Source: an uncultured Eubacteriales bacterium
GTDB lineage: Bacteria; Bacillota; Clostridia; Lachnospirales; Lachnospiraceae
Direction: 5' to 3'
DNA length: 45,866 nt
Assembly (NCBI GenBank): GCA_900315305.1
Contig: OMYS01000018.1
Location: 1-45,866 of the forward strand
This document shows, one piece after another, positions 7,971 through 16,558 of the stretch. The position numbers and the translations under genes are program-made. Every line of letters begins with the position of its first letter. Positions within the stretch are counted from its first letter, which is position 1. The notes under the pieces were generated by a model. That model had not been told where the DNA came from. It saw nothing but the letters and a program-made list of their open reading frames with translations, and did no database searches.

Positions 7971-9253
7971 GAGCTCTCACCGTCCTTTTCGCCGTGCTTG
8001 ATAATTGCGTCTCCGGATGCAAGCTCACCGTTCGGATAATCATCCCGTGTCGTCTCGCCCAGGATCGCTGTGTTGCGCCCGATCCGGACGCCGGACGGAA
8101 TCACAGAATTTTCTCCGACCGTGACGAGTCCGAACGCGTACACCTTCTTATTGTAGACATTTGGCGCATCCTCGCCGACTCCGAGCACCGCGTGATCGCC
8201 GACAGCGACATTCTGCGCGAGAATTGAGCGGTTCACCTGCGCGCCCCGCCCGACAAATGACTCCTGCATGACAATCGAGTCACGGACGACCGCGCCCTCC
8301 TCGATCCGAACCGCAGGCCCGATGACCGAGTTGTAAACCTCGCCGTAGATCTCCGCGCCCTCTCCGATGATGCATTTGCTGACGACAGCGCTGTCCGCGA
8401 TATAATCAGGCGGAATAATGTCGCCGCGCGTGTAGATCTTCCAGAACTCCTCATAGAGGTTGAACTCCGGAATGACGTCGATCAGCTCCATATTTGCCTG
8501 CCAGTAGGAGCCGAGCGTTCCAACATCCTTCCAGTAGCCGTTGAACTCATACGCAAAGAGGCGCTTTCCCTGCTCGCGGCAGTACGGAAGCACATGCTTG
8601 CCGAAGTCAAGCCCTGACTGGTCCTTCAGCTTCTCAAGCGTGTTCTTCAGGACCGGCCAGCTGAAAATGTAAATGCCCATGGACGCCAGATTGCTGGCCG
8701 GATGCTCCGGCTTCTCCTGGAAGTCAGTGATCCGCCCCGTGTCGTCCGTCACCATGATGCCGAACCGCGACGCCTCCTCCATCGGAACAGGCATGACCGC
8801 GATCGTCACATCCGCATTGTTTGCCTTGTGGTAGTCGAGCATGACCTCATAATCCATCTTGTAGATGTGGTCGCCCGAGAGAATCAGTACATAATCAGGG
8901 TTATACTGCTCCATGTATTCAAGGTTCTGGTAAATGGCATTTGCCGTTCCGGTGTACCAATCCGTATTCCCGATCTTCTCGTACGGAGGGAGAATCGTGA
9001 CACCTCCGACGTTCCGGTCCAGATCCCACGGAATACCGATGCCGATATGCGTGTTCAGCCTGAGCGGACGGTACTGCGTGAGAACACCAACCGTATCAAT
9101 ACCTGAATTGATACAGTTGCTCAAGGGAAAATCGATGATCCGGTACTTGCCGCCGAATGATACGGCAGGCTTTGCCACATTATCCGTGAGAACCCCAAGC
9201 CGGCTTCCCTGACCGCCGGCGAGCAGCATGGCTATCATTTCTTTCTTAATCAT
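7967..9253 (-). CDS. glgC: Glucose-1-phosphate adenylyltransferase, catalytic subunit
   Basis: The 428-residue enzyme forms ADP-glucose from ATP and glucose-1-phosphate, the committed step of glycogen synthesis. Visible motifs are the N-terminal pyrophosphorylase loop [22 protein letters not shown], substrate loops [13 protein letters not shown], the metal-binding [29 protein letters not shown], and a C-terminal beta-helix ([19 protein letters not shown]). Length and motifs are those of a complete enzyme. The start ATG lies behind AGGTGG. A TATAAT box is present 36 bases upstream. No glgA, glgP or branching enzyme gene lies nearby. Confidence 0.97.
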   Translation of the reverse strand: MIKKEMIAMLLAGGQGSRLGVLTDNVAKPAVSFGGKYRIIDFPLSNCINSGIDTVGVLTQYRPLRLNTHIGIGIPWDLDRNVGGVTILPPYEKIGNTDWYTGTANAIYQNLEYMEQYNPDYVLILSGDHIYKMDYEVMLDYHKANNADVTIAVMPVPMEEASRFGIMVTDDTGRITDFQEKPEHPASNLASMGIYIFSWPVLKNTLEKLKDQSGLDFGKHVLPYCREQGKRLFAYEFNGYWKDVGTLGSYWQANMELIDVIPEFNLYEEFWKIYTRGDIIPPDYIADSAVVSKCIIGEGAEIYGEVYNSVIGPAVRIEEGAVVRDSIVMQESFVGRGAQVNRSILAQNVAVGDHAVLGVGEDAPNVYNKKVYAFGLVTVGENSVIPSGVRIGRNTAILGETTRDDYPNGELASGDAIIKHGEKDGESS

Positions 9254-9288
9254 AGGCCCACCTCACGATGCAAATTTTTAGTGCAATA

Positions 9289-9317
9289 ATTATATCACAC
9301 ACGCCGTTTCATGAAAA
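9289..9317 (-). promoter_or_regulatory. Candidate glgC promoter
   Basis: TATAAT on the minus strand (9294 to 9289) has a weak TTTTCA 17 bases upstream. It precedes the glgC start by 36 bases. Confidence 0.55.
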
Positions 9318-9540
9318 CAAATATCACAAACGCAGACCTTCATTCGTCCCTGTTTTAGTCAAAATGAACATATATCACATCATACCTATCATTTCAGTAA
9401 GAAATCCGCACTCATTTTCCGACATTCCGTATCTCTTTTTATGCAATCCTGTGATCCGGGTGCGGCATCCTGTCTGCCCGATACAGCCCTGATACTCACG
9501 GGCACATGCGATTTCGGGTACGTCCGCCCGGGTGTCGCCC

Positions 9541-9617
9541 GGGTGTCAGGTTCCCATAAAAATTCTATAAAAAATCGGGACGAATGTTTATGATTTTTTA
9601 ATCGGAACCTGACACCC
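9541..9617. repeat. 14-base inverted repeat with A+T-rich loop
   Basis: GGGTGTCAGGTTCC (9541-9554) is repeated inverted at 9604-9617, enclosing about 49 A+T-rich bases. GGGTGTC-type motifs recur just outside (9531, and CACCCTCC near 9650). It differs from the CAGCACCCC family and may be another small mobile palindrome. The remaining part of the 500-base gap between glgC and murC shows no coding signal. Confidence 0.7.
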
Positions 9618-9678
9618 TCCCAGGACATCCTTCCAGAGACACCCTCCCACACTCCACCTAGTACACGCGGGCTGTCTG

Positions 9679-9687
9679 TGTTATAAT
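9679..9687 (+). promoter_or_regulatory. Extended -10 promoter of the murC operon
   Basis: TGTTATAAT (9679-9687) is an extended -10 box (TGn-TATAAT); no -35 is recognisable at 17 bases, which is usual for this promoter type. Confidence 0.6.
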
Positions 9688-9759
9688 AAGGTACAGACTG
9701 TGCCGGGACACGGCGTAGCTCACCTTATAAAACCTCACATGAACAAGGATGGTAAATAT

Positions 9760-11139
9760 ATGTATCAGATAGATTTCAAAAAGCCTCTTCATCTTCATTT
9801 CATCGGCATCGGCGGCATCAGCATGAGCGGTCTCGCAGAGATCCTTCTCGGCGAGGGCTTCCACATCTCCGGCTCAGACGCGCACGAGTCAGCCCTCACG
9901 GACCGGCTTGAGAAAAAGGGCGCAAAGATTGTCTACGGCCAGAAGGCTGAGAACATCACGGACGGCATCGACTGCGTCATCTACACAGCCGCCATTCATC
10001 CGGACAACCCGGAATTTGCGGCCGCGAAAAATGCAGGCATTCCGATGCTGACACGCGCGCAGCTCCTCGGTGAGATCATGAAGAACTACGATCTTCCGAT
10101 CGCTGTCTCCGGCACGCACGGCAAGACCACGACGACCTCGATGTGCGCCCACATCCTGATGCGCGCAAACATGGACCCGACAGTCTCCGTCGGCGGCATC
10201 CTGCCCGCAATCCACGGAAACATCCGCGTCGGCGAGTCCGAGACCTTCCTCACGGAGGCCTGCGAGTACACGGACAGCTTCCTGTCCCTCTATCCGAAGA
10301 TCGAGATCATCCTCAATGTCGACGCGGACCATCTCGACTACTTCAAGAATATCGACAACATCGCAAAGTCCTTCCACACCTACGCGAAGCTCCTTCCGGA
10401 GGACGGAACGCTCATCATCAATAAGGATTTCGAGAAATATCCGGTCGTCACGGAGGGCGTCACCTGCGAGATGCTGACAACCTCGATGAAGGAGGACGCG
10501 GACTACACGCCGGCAAATATCTCCTACAATGAGTACGGCTGCGGTTCATTTGACGTGCTCGAGAGAGGCCGGGACATCGGCCGCGTATCGCTCAACGTCC
10601 CGGGCGTCCACAACATCTCCAATGCACTTGCGGCCATCGCGCTCGGCAGAAAGCTCGGCCTTGGCATGGATACGATCGCCGAGGGACTCGAGGACTTCCG
10701 CGGAACGAACCGCCGCTTCGAGTACAAGGGGAAAATGAACGGCGCCACGATCATCGACGACTACGCGCATCATCCGACGGAGATCAAGGCAACGCTCCGC
10801 GCCGCGCACAACTACCCGCACAGAGAGCTCTGGGTCGCTTTCCAGCCGCATACCTACACGAGAACAAAGGCCCTGATGCCGGAGTTTGCCGAGGCACTCT
10901 CAAGCGCCGACCACGTTGTCCTCGCTGACATCTTCGCCGCGCGCGAGACCGATACGCTCGGTATCTCCTCCGACACGCTCCGCGGTGAGATCGCGAAGCT
11001 CGGCACGGACGCGCACTATTTCAAGTCATTTGCAGAGATCGAGGACTTCCTCCGCGCAAACGTAAAGGAAGGCGATCTCCTGATCACGATGGGTGCCGGC
11101 AACATTAACCAGGTCGGCGAGGACCTGCTGAAAAAATAA
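9760..11139 (+). CDS. murC: UDP-N-acetylmuramate--L-alanine ligase
   Basis: The 459-residue cytoplasmic ligase adds L-Ala to UDP-MurNAc, the first amino acid of the peptidoglycan stem. It has the N-terminal UDP-binding HFIGIGGISMSGLAE, the ATP loop GTHGKTTTT (residues 118-126), and the Mur-ligase segments TEACEYTDSFL, NVDADHLDYF, NALAAIALG and DDYAHHPTEIKATL. The frame is open 20 codons upstream, but the ATG at 9760 with AAGGATGG before it gives the normal MurC length and N-terminus. It leads an operon with dnaD, dnaC and prs (gaps 21, 13 and -4 bases). Confidence 0.97.
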   Translation: MYQIDFKKPLHLHFIGIGGISMSGLAEILLGEGFHISGSDAHESALTDRLEKKGAKIVYGQKAENITDGIDCVIYTAAIHPDNPEFAAAKNAGIPMLTRAQLLGEIMKNYDLPIAVSGTHGKTTTTSMCAHILMRANMDPTVSVGGILPAIHGNIRVGESETFLTEACEYTDSFLSLYPKIEIILNVDADHLDYFKNIDNIAKSFHTYAKLLPEDGTLIINKDFEKYPVVTEGVTCEMLTTSMKEDADYTPANISYNEYGCGSFDVLERGRDIGRVSLNVPGVHNISNALAAIALGRKLGLGMDTIAEGLEDFRGTNRRFEYKGKMNGATIIDDYAHHPTEIKATLRAAHNYPHRELWVAFQPHTYTRTKALMPEFAEALSSADHVVLADIFAARETDTLGISSDTLRGEIAKLGTDAHYFKSFAEIEDFLRANVKEGDLLITMGAGNINQVGEDLLKK

Positions 11140-11160
11140 GCAGGGCAGTAAGGGACAGCT

Positions 11161-12189
11161 ATGAGCAGCATCAGAATCCGTTCCTGCTTTCCACAGGACG
11201 TCACGGTAATTTCAAATGATTTTCTCGACCGGTTTCTCCCGGAGGCCAACGGAGATTTTCTGCGCGTCTATCTCTGGCTGCTCCGGGCGGTCGGCGATGA
11301 CGCGGCGACCATCACGCTCGGCTCAGTCGCGGACCGTCTGAACTGCACGGAGGCCGACGTCCGGCGCGCGCTGCGCTACTGGCAGCGCGAGGGCGTCCTT
11401 TCCGTCACGCAGGACGAGGACGGGACCATCACGGAAATTGCATTTACCGGTTCAGAGGGACGGACAGACAGCAGGGAAGAGCCCGAGGAGCCGCCGAAGT
11501 CCTCCGACATCACGAGCGAGCGCATGGCTGAGCTCGGCGAGCGCGAGGACATCCGGGAGCTCTTCTTTATCGCGCAGAACTATCTCGGCAAGCCGCTCTC
11601 CCGCTCGGAAATGCAGAAAATCTGCTTCTTCTACGACGGGCTTCATTTTTCGCCGGACCTCATCGACTACCTGATTGACTACTGTGTGAGCAGAAACCAC
11701 AAGAGCTTCTATTACATCGAGAAGGTCGCGCTGAACTGGAAGGAGCAGGGAATCCGCACCGTCCACGAGGCGAGAGTCCAGGCCGGCAGCTACCACAGGG
11801 AGTACTACGACATCCTGAAGGCGCTCGGCATCGACAACCATCACCCGGTGGACGCGGAGGTGAAGATCATGAAGAAGTGGCTCGAGAAATACCATTTCTC
11901 CATGGACATCATCCGGGAGGCCTGCACGAGGACCGTCATGAACGCGTCGAAGCCGTCGCTGAATTACGCGGACAGCATCCTCTCGCGCTGGAACACAAAT
12001 GGCGTAAAGACGCTGGAGGACATCGCCGCGCTCGACGCAGCACACGAGCAGGACCTGCAGGCGAAGGCGGCCGCGAAGAAGCCGTCGCCTTCTCAGGGAA
12101 AGACGGCGCCGAAGAAGAACGCATTCACGGATTTCAGCGACAGCACCTTCGACTACTCGTCGATCGAGAAGCAGCTGCTGGACAGCTGA
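11161..12189 (+). CDS. dnaD: DnaD-domain replication protein
   Basis: The 342-residue protein has a DnaD-like winged-helix N-terminus (residues about 20-95, FLRVYLWLLRAVGDD and a DVRRALRYWQREGVL recognition helix). Two DnaB_2/DnaD C-terminal modules follow: about 135-210 (LGKPLSRSEMQKICFFYDGLHFSPDLIDYLIDYC) and about 225-300 (VDAEVKIMKKWLEKYHFSMDIIREACTRTV, ending near YADSILSRWNTNGVKT). DnaD acts with DnaB/DnaI-type loaders in primosome assembly at origins or stalled forks. The gene is directly upstream of a DnaC/DnaI loader, as in many clostridia. The last 40 residues are a disordered Lys/Ala/Ser tail. Confidence 0.92.
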   Translation: MSSIRIRSCFPQDVTVISNDFLDRFLPEANGDFLRVYLWLLRAVGDDAATITLGSVADRLNCTEADVRRALRYWQREGVLSVTQDEDGTITEIAFTGSEGRTDSREEPEEPPKSSDITSERMAELGEREDIRELFFIAQNYLGKPLSRSEMQKICFFYDGLHFSPDLIDYLIDYCVSRNHKSFYYIEKVALNWKEQGIRTVHEARVQAGSYHREYYDILKALGIDNHHPVDAEVKIMKKWLEKYHFSMDIIREACTRTVMNASKPSLNYADSILSRWNTNGVKTLEDIAALDAAHEQDLQAKAAAKKPSPSQGKTAPKKNAFTDFSDSTFDYSSIEKQLLDS

Positions 12190-12202
12190 GAGGAGGCACA
12201 GT

Positions 12203-13189
12203 TTGGCACTTGGCAATTCACAGTACGATGCCGTCATGCGCCGCTACGACGAGATCCGCGAGCGGCACCGCCATGAGCAGAGCGACCGCATCGAGGAGAT
12301 CAGCCGCGTCATCCCGGAGATCAAGCAGCTGAATGACGAGGCCGCCGACGCATCGCTCGCGGCCGCAAGGGCGAGGATCACGAATAAAAGCGCGAATCTC
12401 GACCAGTACCACGCGGAAATGAGCCGCATCACGGAAAGGCGCGCTTCTCTCCTCCGCACGCACGGTTACCCGGCGGATTATCTCGATATGCACTACGACT
12501 GCCCGGTCTGTCACGACACCGGACTCGTGGACGGAAAGCACTGCGCCTGCTTCCGGAAAATCGCGGCGGAGATCGTCTATGGGAAATACAGTCTCGGAAA
12601 AATTCTCGAGACCGAAAATTTTGAGCACTTTTCATTTGCATACTATTCTGATACAATAAGGGACGATTCCACGGGCAGAACAGCCCGCGAGCTTGCGGAA
12701 CGCGCGTATCAGGCGGCGAAGGCGCTGGTGCCCGCGATCGGAACGGATGGGAGCAGCCTCTATATTTTCGGCACCGCGGGGACAGGCAAGACCTTCCTCA
12801 CGCACTGCATCGCGAAGGAGGCGATCGACGCCGGGAATTCCGTGCTGTACTTTTCAGCCGGAGATTTCTTCAATGTGCTGGCCGATTCGGCCTTCCGGCA
12901 CGGAGAAAATTCAGGCGCGCGTCTCATTTCCGACTGCGATCTGCTCGTCATCGACGATCTGGGAACAGAAGTGAACAATTCATTTGTCTCATCGAGCCTG
13001 TTCCGCGTCGTCAATGAGCGCATCACGCGCGCGAAATCGACGATCATTTCCACGAACCTGTCGCTGACCGACCTGTCGGAAAAATATTCGGTGCGCGTTT
13101 CCTCGAGAATCACAAGCAACTATAAAATTATCAAGCTGATCGGAACAGATATCCGTATACTGAAAAAGCTGAACGGAGGCATGGCATGA
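12203..13189 (+). CDS. dnaC: DnaC/DnaI-type helicase loader ATPase
   Basis: The 328-residue AAA+ protein loads the replicative helicase. The N-terminal region is helical, followed by a zinc-knuckle-like cluster C100-x2-C103 and C114-x-C116 (CPVC...HCAC), as in DnaI. The ATPase domain has Walker A GTAGTGKT (residues 190-197), Walker B LLVIDDLG (247-254) and a sensor/arginine region (IISTNLSL, YSVRVSSRI). The start is TTG at 12203, supported by AGGAGG at 12191-12196; no alternative ATG fits. It lies 13 bases after dnaD, and its TGA overlaps the ATG of prs. Confidence 0.94.
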   Translation: MALGNSQYDAVMRRYDEIRERHRHEQSDRIEEISRVIPEIKQLNDEAADASLAAARARITNKSANLDQYHAEMSRITERRASLLRTHGYPADYLDMHYDCPVCHDTGLVDGKHCACFRKIAAEIVYGKYSLGKILETENFEHFSFAYYSDTIRDDSTGRTARELAERAYQAAKALVPAIGTDGSSLYIFGTAGTGKTFLTHCIAKEAIDAGNSVLYFSAGDFFNVLADSAFRHGENSGARLISDCDLLVIDDLGTEVNNSFVSSSLFRVVNERITRAKSTIISTNLSLTDLSEKYSVRVSSRITSNYKIIKLIGTDIRILKKLNGGMA

Positions 13190-14376
13190 ACAACGCGGAC
13201 AAAAACGAGATCACGGACTTTCATTCAATTCCGGAAGGAAGACTCGCGATTATTCCGTTAAAGAGCACGAAGACCATTGGAGAAAAGGTCAACAATTACC
13301 TTGTGGACTGGCGCAGAAAGCGCGTCGAGCTGGGATACAACACCGCGGACAACGGTTACTCCCGGGACACGTTTATTCTTGAGGCCGACACGCCGAGATT
13401 CGGCTCCGGCGAGGGCAAGGGAACCATCCGCGACTCCGTCCGCGGCGACGACATCTATATCATGGTCGATGTCATGAACTACTCCATCACCTATAAAATG
13501 AACGGCTTCGAGAACGTCATGTCGCCGGACGACCATTTTGCTGACCTGAAGCGCGTGATCGCAGCTGCCGGCAAGAAGGCCCGCCGCGTCAACGTCATCA
13601 TGCCCTACCTCTACGAGGGACGGCAGATCAAGCAGAATGGCCGCGAGTCGATGGACTGCGCGAACGCACTGCAGGAGCTCACAGAGCTCGGCGTCGCGAA
13701 CATCATTACATTTGACGCGCATGACGCCCGCGTACAGAACGCGATCCCGATGGACGGCTTCGAGACGGTCTCCCCGACCTACCAGTTCATCAAGAACATT
13801 CTCCGCTGCGCCGACGATCTGAAGATCGACAACAAGCATCTCATGGTCGTGAGCCCGGACGAGGGCGGCATGAGCCGCGCGATCTACATGGCGAATGTCC
13901 TCGGCGTCGACATGGGCATGTTCTTCAAGCGCTACGACTACACAACAATCATCAACGGCAGCAACCCGGTCCTCGCGCATGAGTTCCTCGGAACAGACGT
14001 CGAGGGCAAGGACATTATCATCATCGACGACATGATCTCCTCGGGCGACGGCGTCCTCGAGACAGCTGAGCTCCTGAAGAAGAAAAAAGCGAACCGCATT
14101 TTCATCTGCTCGACCTTCGGTGTCTTCACACAGGGACTTGCGCCGTTTGACAGCGCATACAAGCGCGGCATCTTCGACTATCTGATCACGACAAACCTGA
14201 TCTATCAGCCGGAGGAGCTTCTGACGCGCAAATATTACAGAAACTGCGACATGAGCAAATACATCGCGCTCATCATCGACACGCTGAACCACGATACGTC
14301 CCTGTCCGGACTTCTGAACCCGGCGGACCGCATCAACAAGGTGCTCGCAAGATACGAAAAGGGCGAGAAAATCTGA
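13186..14376 (+). CDS. prs: Ribose-phosphate pyrophosphokinase (PRPP synthetase), long form
   Basis: The 396-residue enzyme makes PRPP from ribose-5-phosphate and ATP for nucleotide, His, Trp and NAD synthesis. Motifs seen are MPYLYEGRQIK (N-domain), TFDAHDARVQNAI (catalytic flap/metal site), VVSPDEGG and the PRPP-binding loop DDMISSGDG (281-289). It is longer than the ~315-residue class I enzyme, with an N-terminal extension of about 60 residues and an insertion around residues 60-95, a form found in Lachnospiraceae-type clostridia. The ATG overlaps the dnaC stop by four bases. NadE, which serves a PRPP-using pathway, is convergent downstream. Confidence 0.94.
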   Translation: MNNADKNEITDFHSIPEGRLAIIPLKSTKTIGEKVNNYLVDWRRKRVELGYNTADNGYSRDTFILEADTPRFGSGEGKGTIRDSVRGDDIYIMVDVMNYSITYKMNGFENVMSPDDHFADLKRVIAAAGKKARRVNVIMPYLYEGRQIKQNGRESMDCANALQELTELGVANIITFDAHDARVQNAIPMDGFETVSPTYQFIKNILRCADDLKIDNKHLMVVSPDEGGMSRAIYMANVLGVDMGMFFKRYDYTTIINGSNPVLAHEFLGTDVEGKDIIIIDDMISSGDGVLETAELLKKKKANRIFICSTFGVFTQGLAPFDSAYKRGIFDYLITTNLIYQPEELLTRKYYRNCDMSKYIALIIDTLNHDTSLSGLLNPADRINKVLARYEKGEKI

Positions 14377-14386
14377 GACAAAAAAA

Positions 14387-14430
14387 GATGGGGTGTAAAA
14401 ACGGATACCGTTTTTACACCCCGTCTTTTT
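14387..14430. terminator. Bidirectional terminator between prs and nadE
   Basis: An 18-base perfect stem (14387-14404 with 14408-14425, GATGGGGTGT/ACACCCCGTC) and a 3-base loop is flanked by an A run and a T run, serving both convergent genes. Confidence 0.95.
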
Positions 14431-14437
14431 TTGCTAT

Positions 14438-16351
14438 TTACATCTCTTCCAGCTCGTCGATCCAGATCCGGACCGCCGCGTCCGACGGCATCCGGAGATC
14501 ACCGCGCGGGCTCACCGCGACAGAACCGACCTTCGGTCCGTCCGGCAGGCAGCTGCGCTTGAACTGCTGCGAGAAGAACCTCCAGTAGAACTTCTTCAGC
14601 CATTTGAAAATCGTCTCCGTATCGTAGACGCCCTCAAATGTCTTCCGCGCGATCCGGTAAATCTTCGCGGGCCCGAAGCCGACGCGGAGCATATAGTACA
14701 GGAAGAAATCATGAAGCTCATAGGGGCCGACAAGATCCTCCGTCTTCTGGGAGATCGTCCCGTTCTCCGTCGGCGGAAGAAGCTCAGGCGAGACCGGCGT
14801 GTCGAGCACGTCGAGCAGCACCTTTGTGAGACCCTCATCCCCGCAGGTGTCCGCGAAATAGCGGACGAGATGGCGCACCAGCGTCTTCGGGACAGACGCA
14901 TTCACAGCGTACATCGACATATGATCGCCGTTGTACGTCGCCCAGCCGAGCGCGAGCTCCGAGAGATCGCCCGTGCCGATGACGAGGCCATTTGACTGGT
15001 TCGCGAGATTCATGAGGATCATCGTGCGCTCTCTGGCCTGGCTGTTCTCATACGTCACATCGTGGACCTCCGGATCATGTCCGATGTCCTCAAAATGCTG
15101 CATGACCGCCTTCTTGATATTGACCTCCTTCAGCGTCGCGCCGAGCGTCCTCGTGAGCCCGCAGGCGTTGTTGTATGTCCGGTCTGTCGTCCCGAAGCAC
15201 GGCATTGTGACCGACAGGATATTCTCCCTCGGAATCCCAAGCATATCGAACGCGCGCGCCGTCACAAGAAGCGCAAGCGTCGAGTCGAGACCTCCGGAGA
15301 TGCCGACGACCGCCGAGCGGCAGTGTGTGTGCTCGAGTCTCTTCTTGAGGCCCATCGCCTGAATCGTCAGGATCTCATCGCAGCGCTTGTCGCGGTCTCT
15401 CTTGGATGACGGAACGAACGGGTGCGGATCAAATGCGCGGATGAGCTCCGTCTCCTCTCTCCGCACCGCAAACGGCACGACCGTGTAGCCCTCGCTGCTC
15501 TGCGCCGGAAATGAAGTCATCCTCCGTCTCTCCGACACGATTCTGTCCACATCGAGGTCGCTGTAGATCGTCTCATTCTGGAAGCGCTTCGCCTCCTTCA
15601 GAATCGATCCGTTCTCCGCAATGATGTTGTGGCCGCCGAACACGAGGTCCGTCGTCGACTCACCGTCACCTGCACTCGCGTAAACATAGCCGCAGATGCA
15701 GCTCGCGGAGTGGCTCGACACCAGCTGTCTGCGGTAGGTGTCCTTTCCGACCAGCTCATCCGATGCGGAGAGGTTCACGACAACCGTCGCGCCGGCGAGC
15801 GTGTGCCGAAGAGAGGGCGGCGCCGGGACCCAGAGGTCCTCGCAGATTTCCGCCGCCACCGTGAGGTGCGGCATTCCCTCCGCGCGGAACAGGATGTCCG
15901 TCCCGAAGGGCACCTCATTTTCCCCGAGCATAACGGATGTAACGCCGCCGGATGCCGGCTCAAAGTTTCTCATCTCGTAGAACTCATTATAGTTCGGGAG
16001 ATTCGTCTTCGGCACAAGTCCGAGCACCCTCCCGTGGTTCAGGGCCGCCGCGACATTATAGAGCTTGCCCTTCGCCTCAAAGGGAAGACCCACGAAAATG
16101 AGAGCATCCACGCCCTTCGTGTCCTCCGCGAGCGCAAGCAGCTCTTCCTTTGCCGAGTCGATCAGCTTCTGCTGCCAGAAGAGATCGCGGCACTCATAGC
16201 CCGTGAGGCAGAGCTCCGGAAGCACCATAATTTTCGCGCGCTTCTCCGCCATCTCCCCGATCAGTCTCTCTATCTCTTCCCTGTTCGCCTTCGGGTCGGC
16301 GACCGTCGTCTTCGGCGTACCGGCCGCGACGCAGACAAAACCCTGGTTCAT
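14438..16351 (-). CDS. nadE: Glutamine-dependent NAD(+) synthetase
   Basis: The 637-residue two-domain enzyme amidates nicotinate adenine dinucleotide with glutamine nitrogen and ATP. The N-terminal nitrilase-type glutaminase has the triad E46 (LPELCLTGYE), K115 (VPKTNLPN) and C170 (AEICEDLW). The C-terminal ATP-pyrophosphatase domain has SGGLDS (352-357), with later substrate motifs VIGTGDLSELALGWATYNGDH. Size and order match full-length clostridial NadE. ATG 16351 follows AGGAGG. It is a single gene, with copy 3 of the palindromic element just upstream. Confidence 0.96.
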   Translation of the reverse strand: MNQGFVCVAAGTPKTTVADPKANREEIERLIGEMAEKRAKIMVLPELCLTGYECRDLFWQQKLIDSAKEELLALAEDTKGVDALIFVGLPFEAKGKLYNVAAALNHGRVLGLVPKTNLPNYNEFYEMRNFEPASGGVTSVMLGENEVPFGTDILFRAEGMPHLTVAAEICEDLWVPAPPSLRHTLAGATVVVNLSASDELVGKDTYRRQLVSSHSASCICGYVYASAGDGESTTDLVFGGHNIIAENGSILKEAKRFQNETIYSDLDVDRIVSERRRMTSFPAQSSEGYTVVPFAVRREETELIRAFDPHPFVPSSKRDRDKRCDEILTIQAMGLKKRLEHTHCRSAVVGISGGLDSTLALLVTARAFDMLGIPRENILSVTMPCFGTTDRTYNNACGLTRTLGATLKEVNIKKAVMQHFEDIGHDPEVHDVTYENSQARERTMILMNLANQSNGLVIGTGDLSELALGWATYNGDHMSMYAVNASVPKTLVRHLVRYFADTCGDEGLTKVLLDVLDTPVSPELLPPTENGTISQKTEDLVGPYELHDFFLYYMLRVGFGPAKIYRIARKTFEGVYDTETIFKWLKKFYWRFFSQQFKRSCLPDGPKVGSVAVSPRGDLRMPSDAAVRIWIDELEEM

Positions 16352-16370
16352 ACTGTCCTCCTAAATTGTT

Positions 16371-16455
16371 ATGATCCAGCGACCCACGAAATGATCCGGA
16401 AATCGAACAAGGAACATGCTCATTGATAGATCTCCGAGTCTTGGGGTGCTGACAT
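16371..16455. repeat. Dispersed palindromic element, copy 3
   Basis: The reverse strand reads GTCAGCACCCCAAGACTCGG..., then ATCAATGAGCATG and TTGTTCGATTTCCGG, ending ATTTCGTGGGT. These are the end, ACTCGG core and loop words of copy 1, with the CCGGA/TCCGG-type inner stem partly decayed. It sits just upstream of nadE and downstream of the clpB terminator. Confidence 0.7.
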
Positions 16456-16507
16456 TGTTTTTAACCATTGTATCGCGCAGAAAATGAGGAGTCCACCCCG
16501 TAAGAGC

Positions 16508-16540
16508 AGAAAAAGGCCGGGCGGCAGATGCCGCCCGGCC
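16508..16540 (-). terminator. clpB terminator
   Basis: On the minus strand GGCCGGGCGGCA and TGCCGCCCGGCC form a near-perfect stem with a 2-4 base loop, followed by TTTTTCT. It begins 19 bases after the clpB stop. Confidence 0.93.
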
Positions 16541-16558
16541 TCAAACTGATCATTTATG

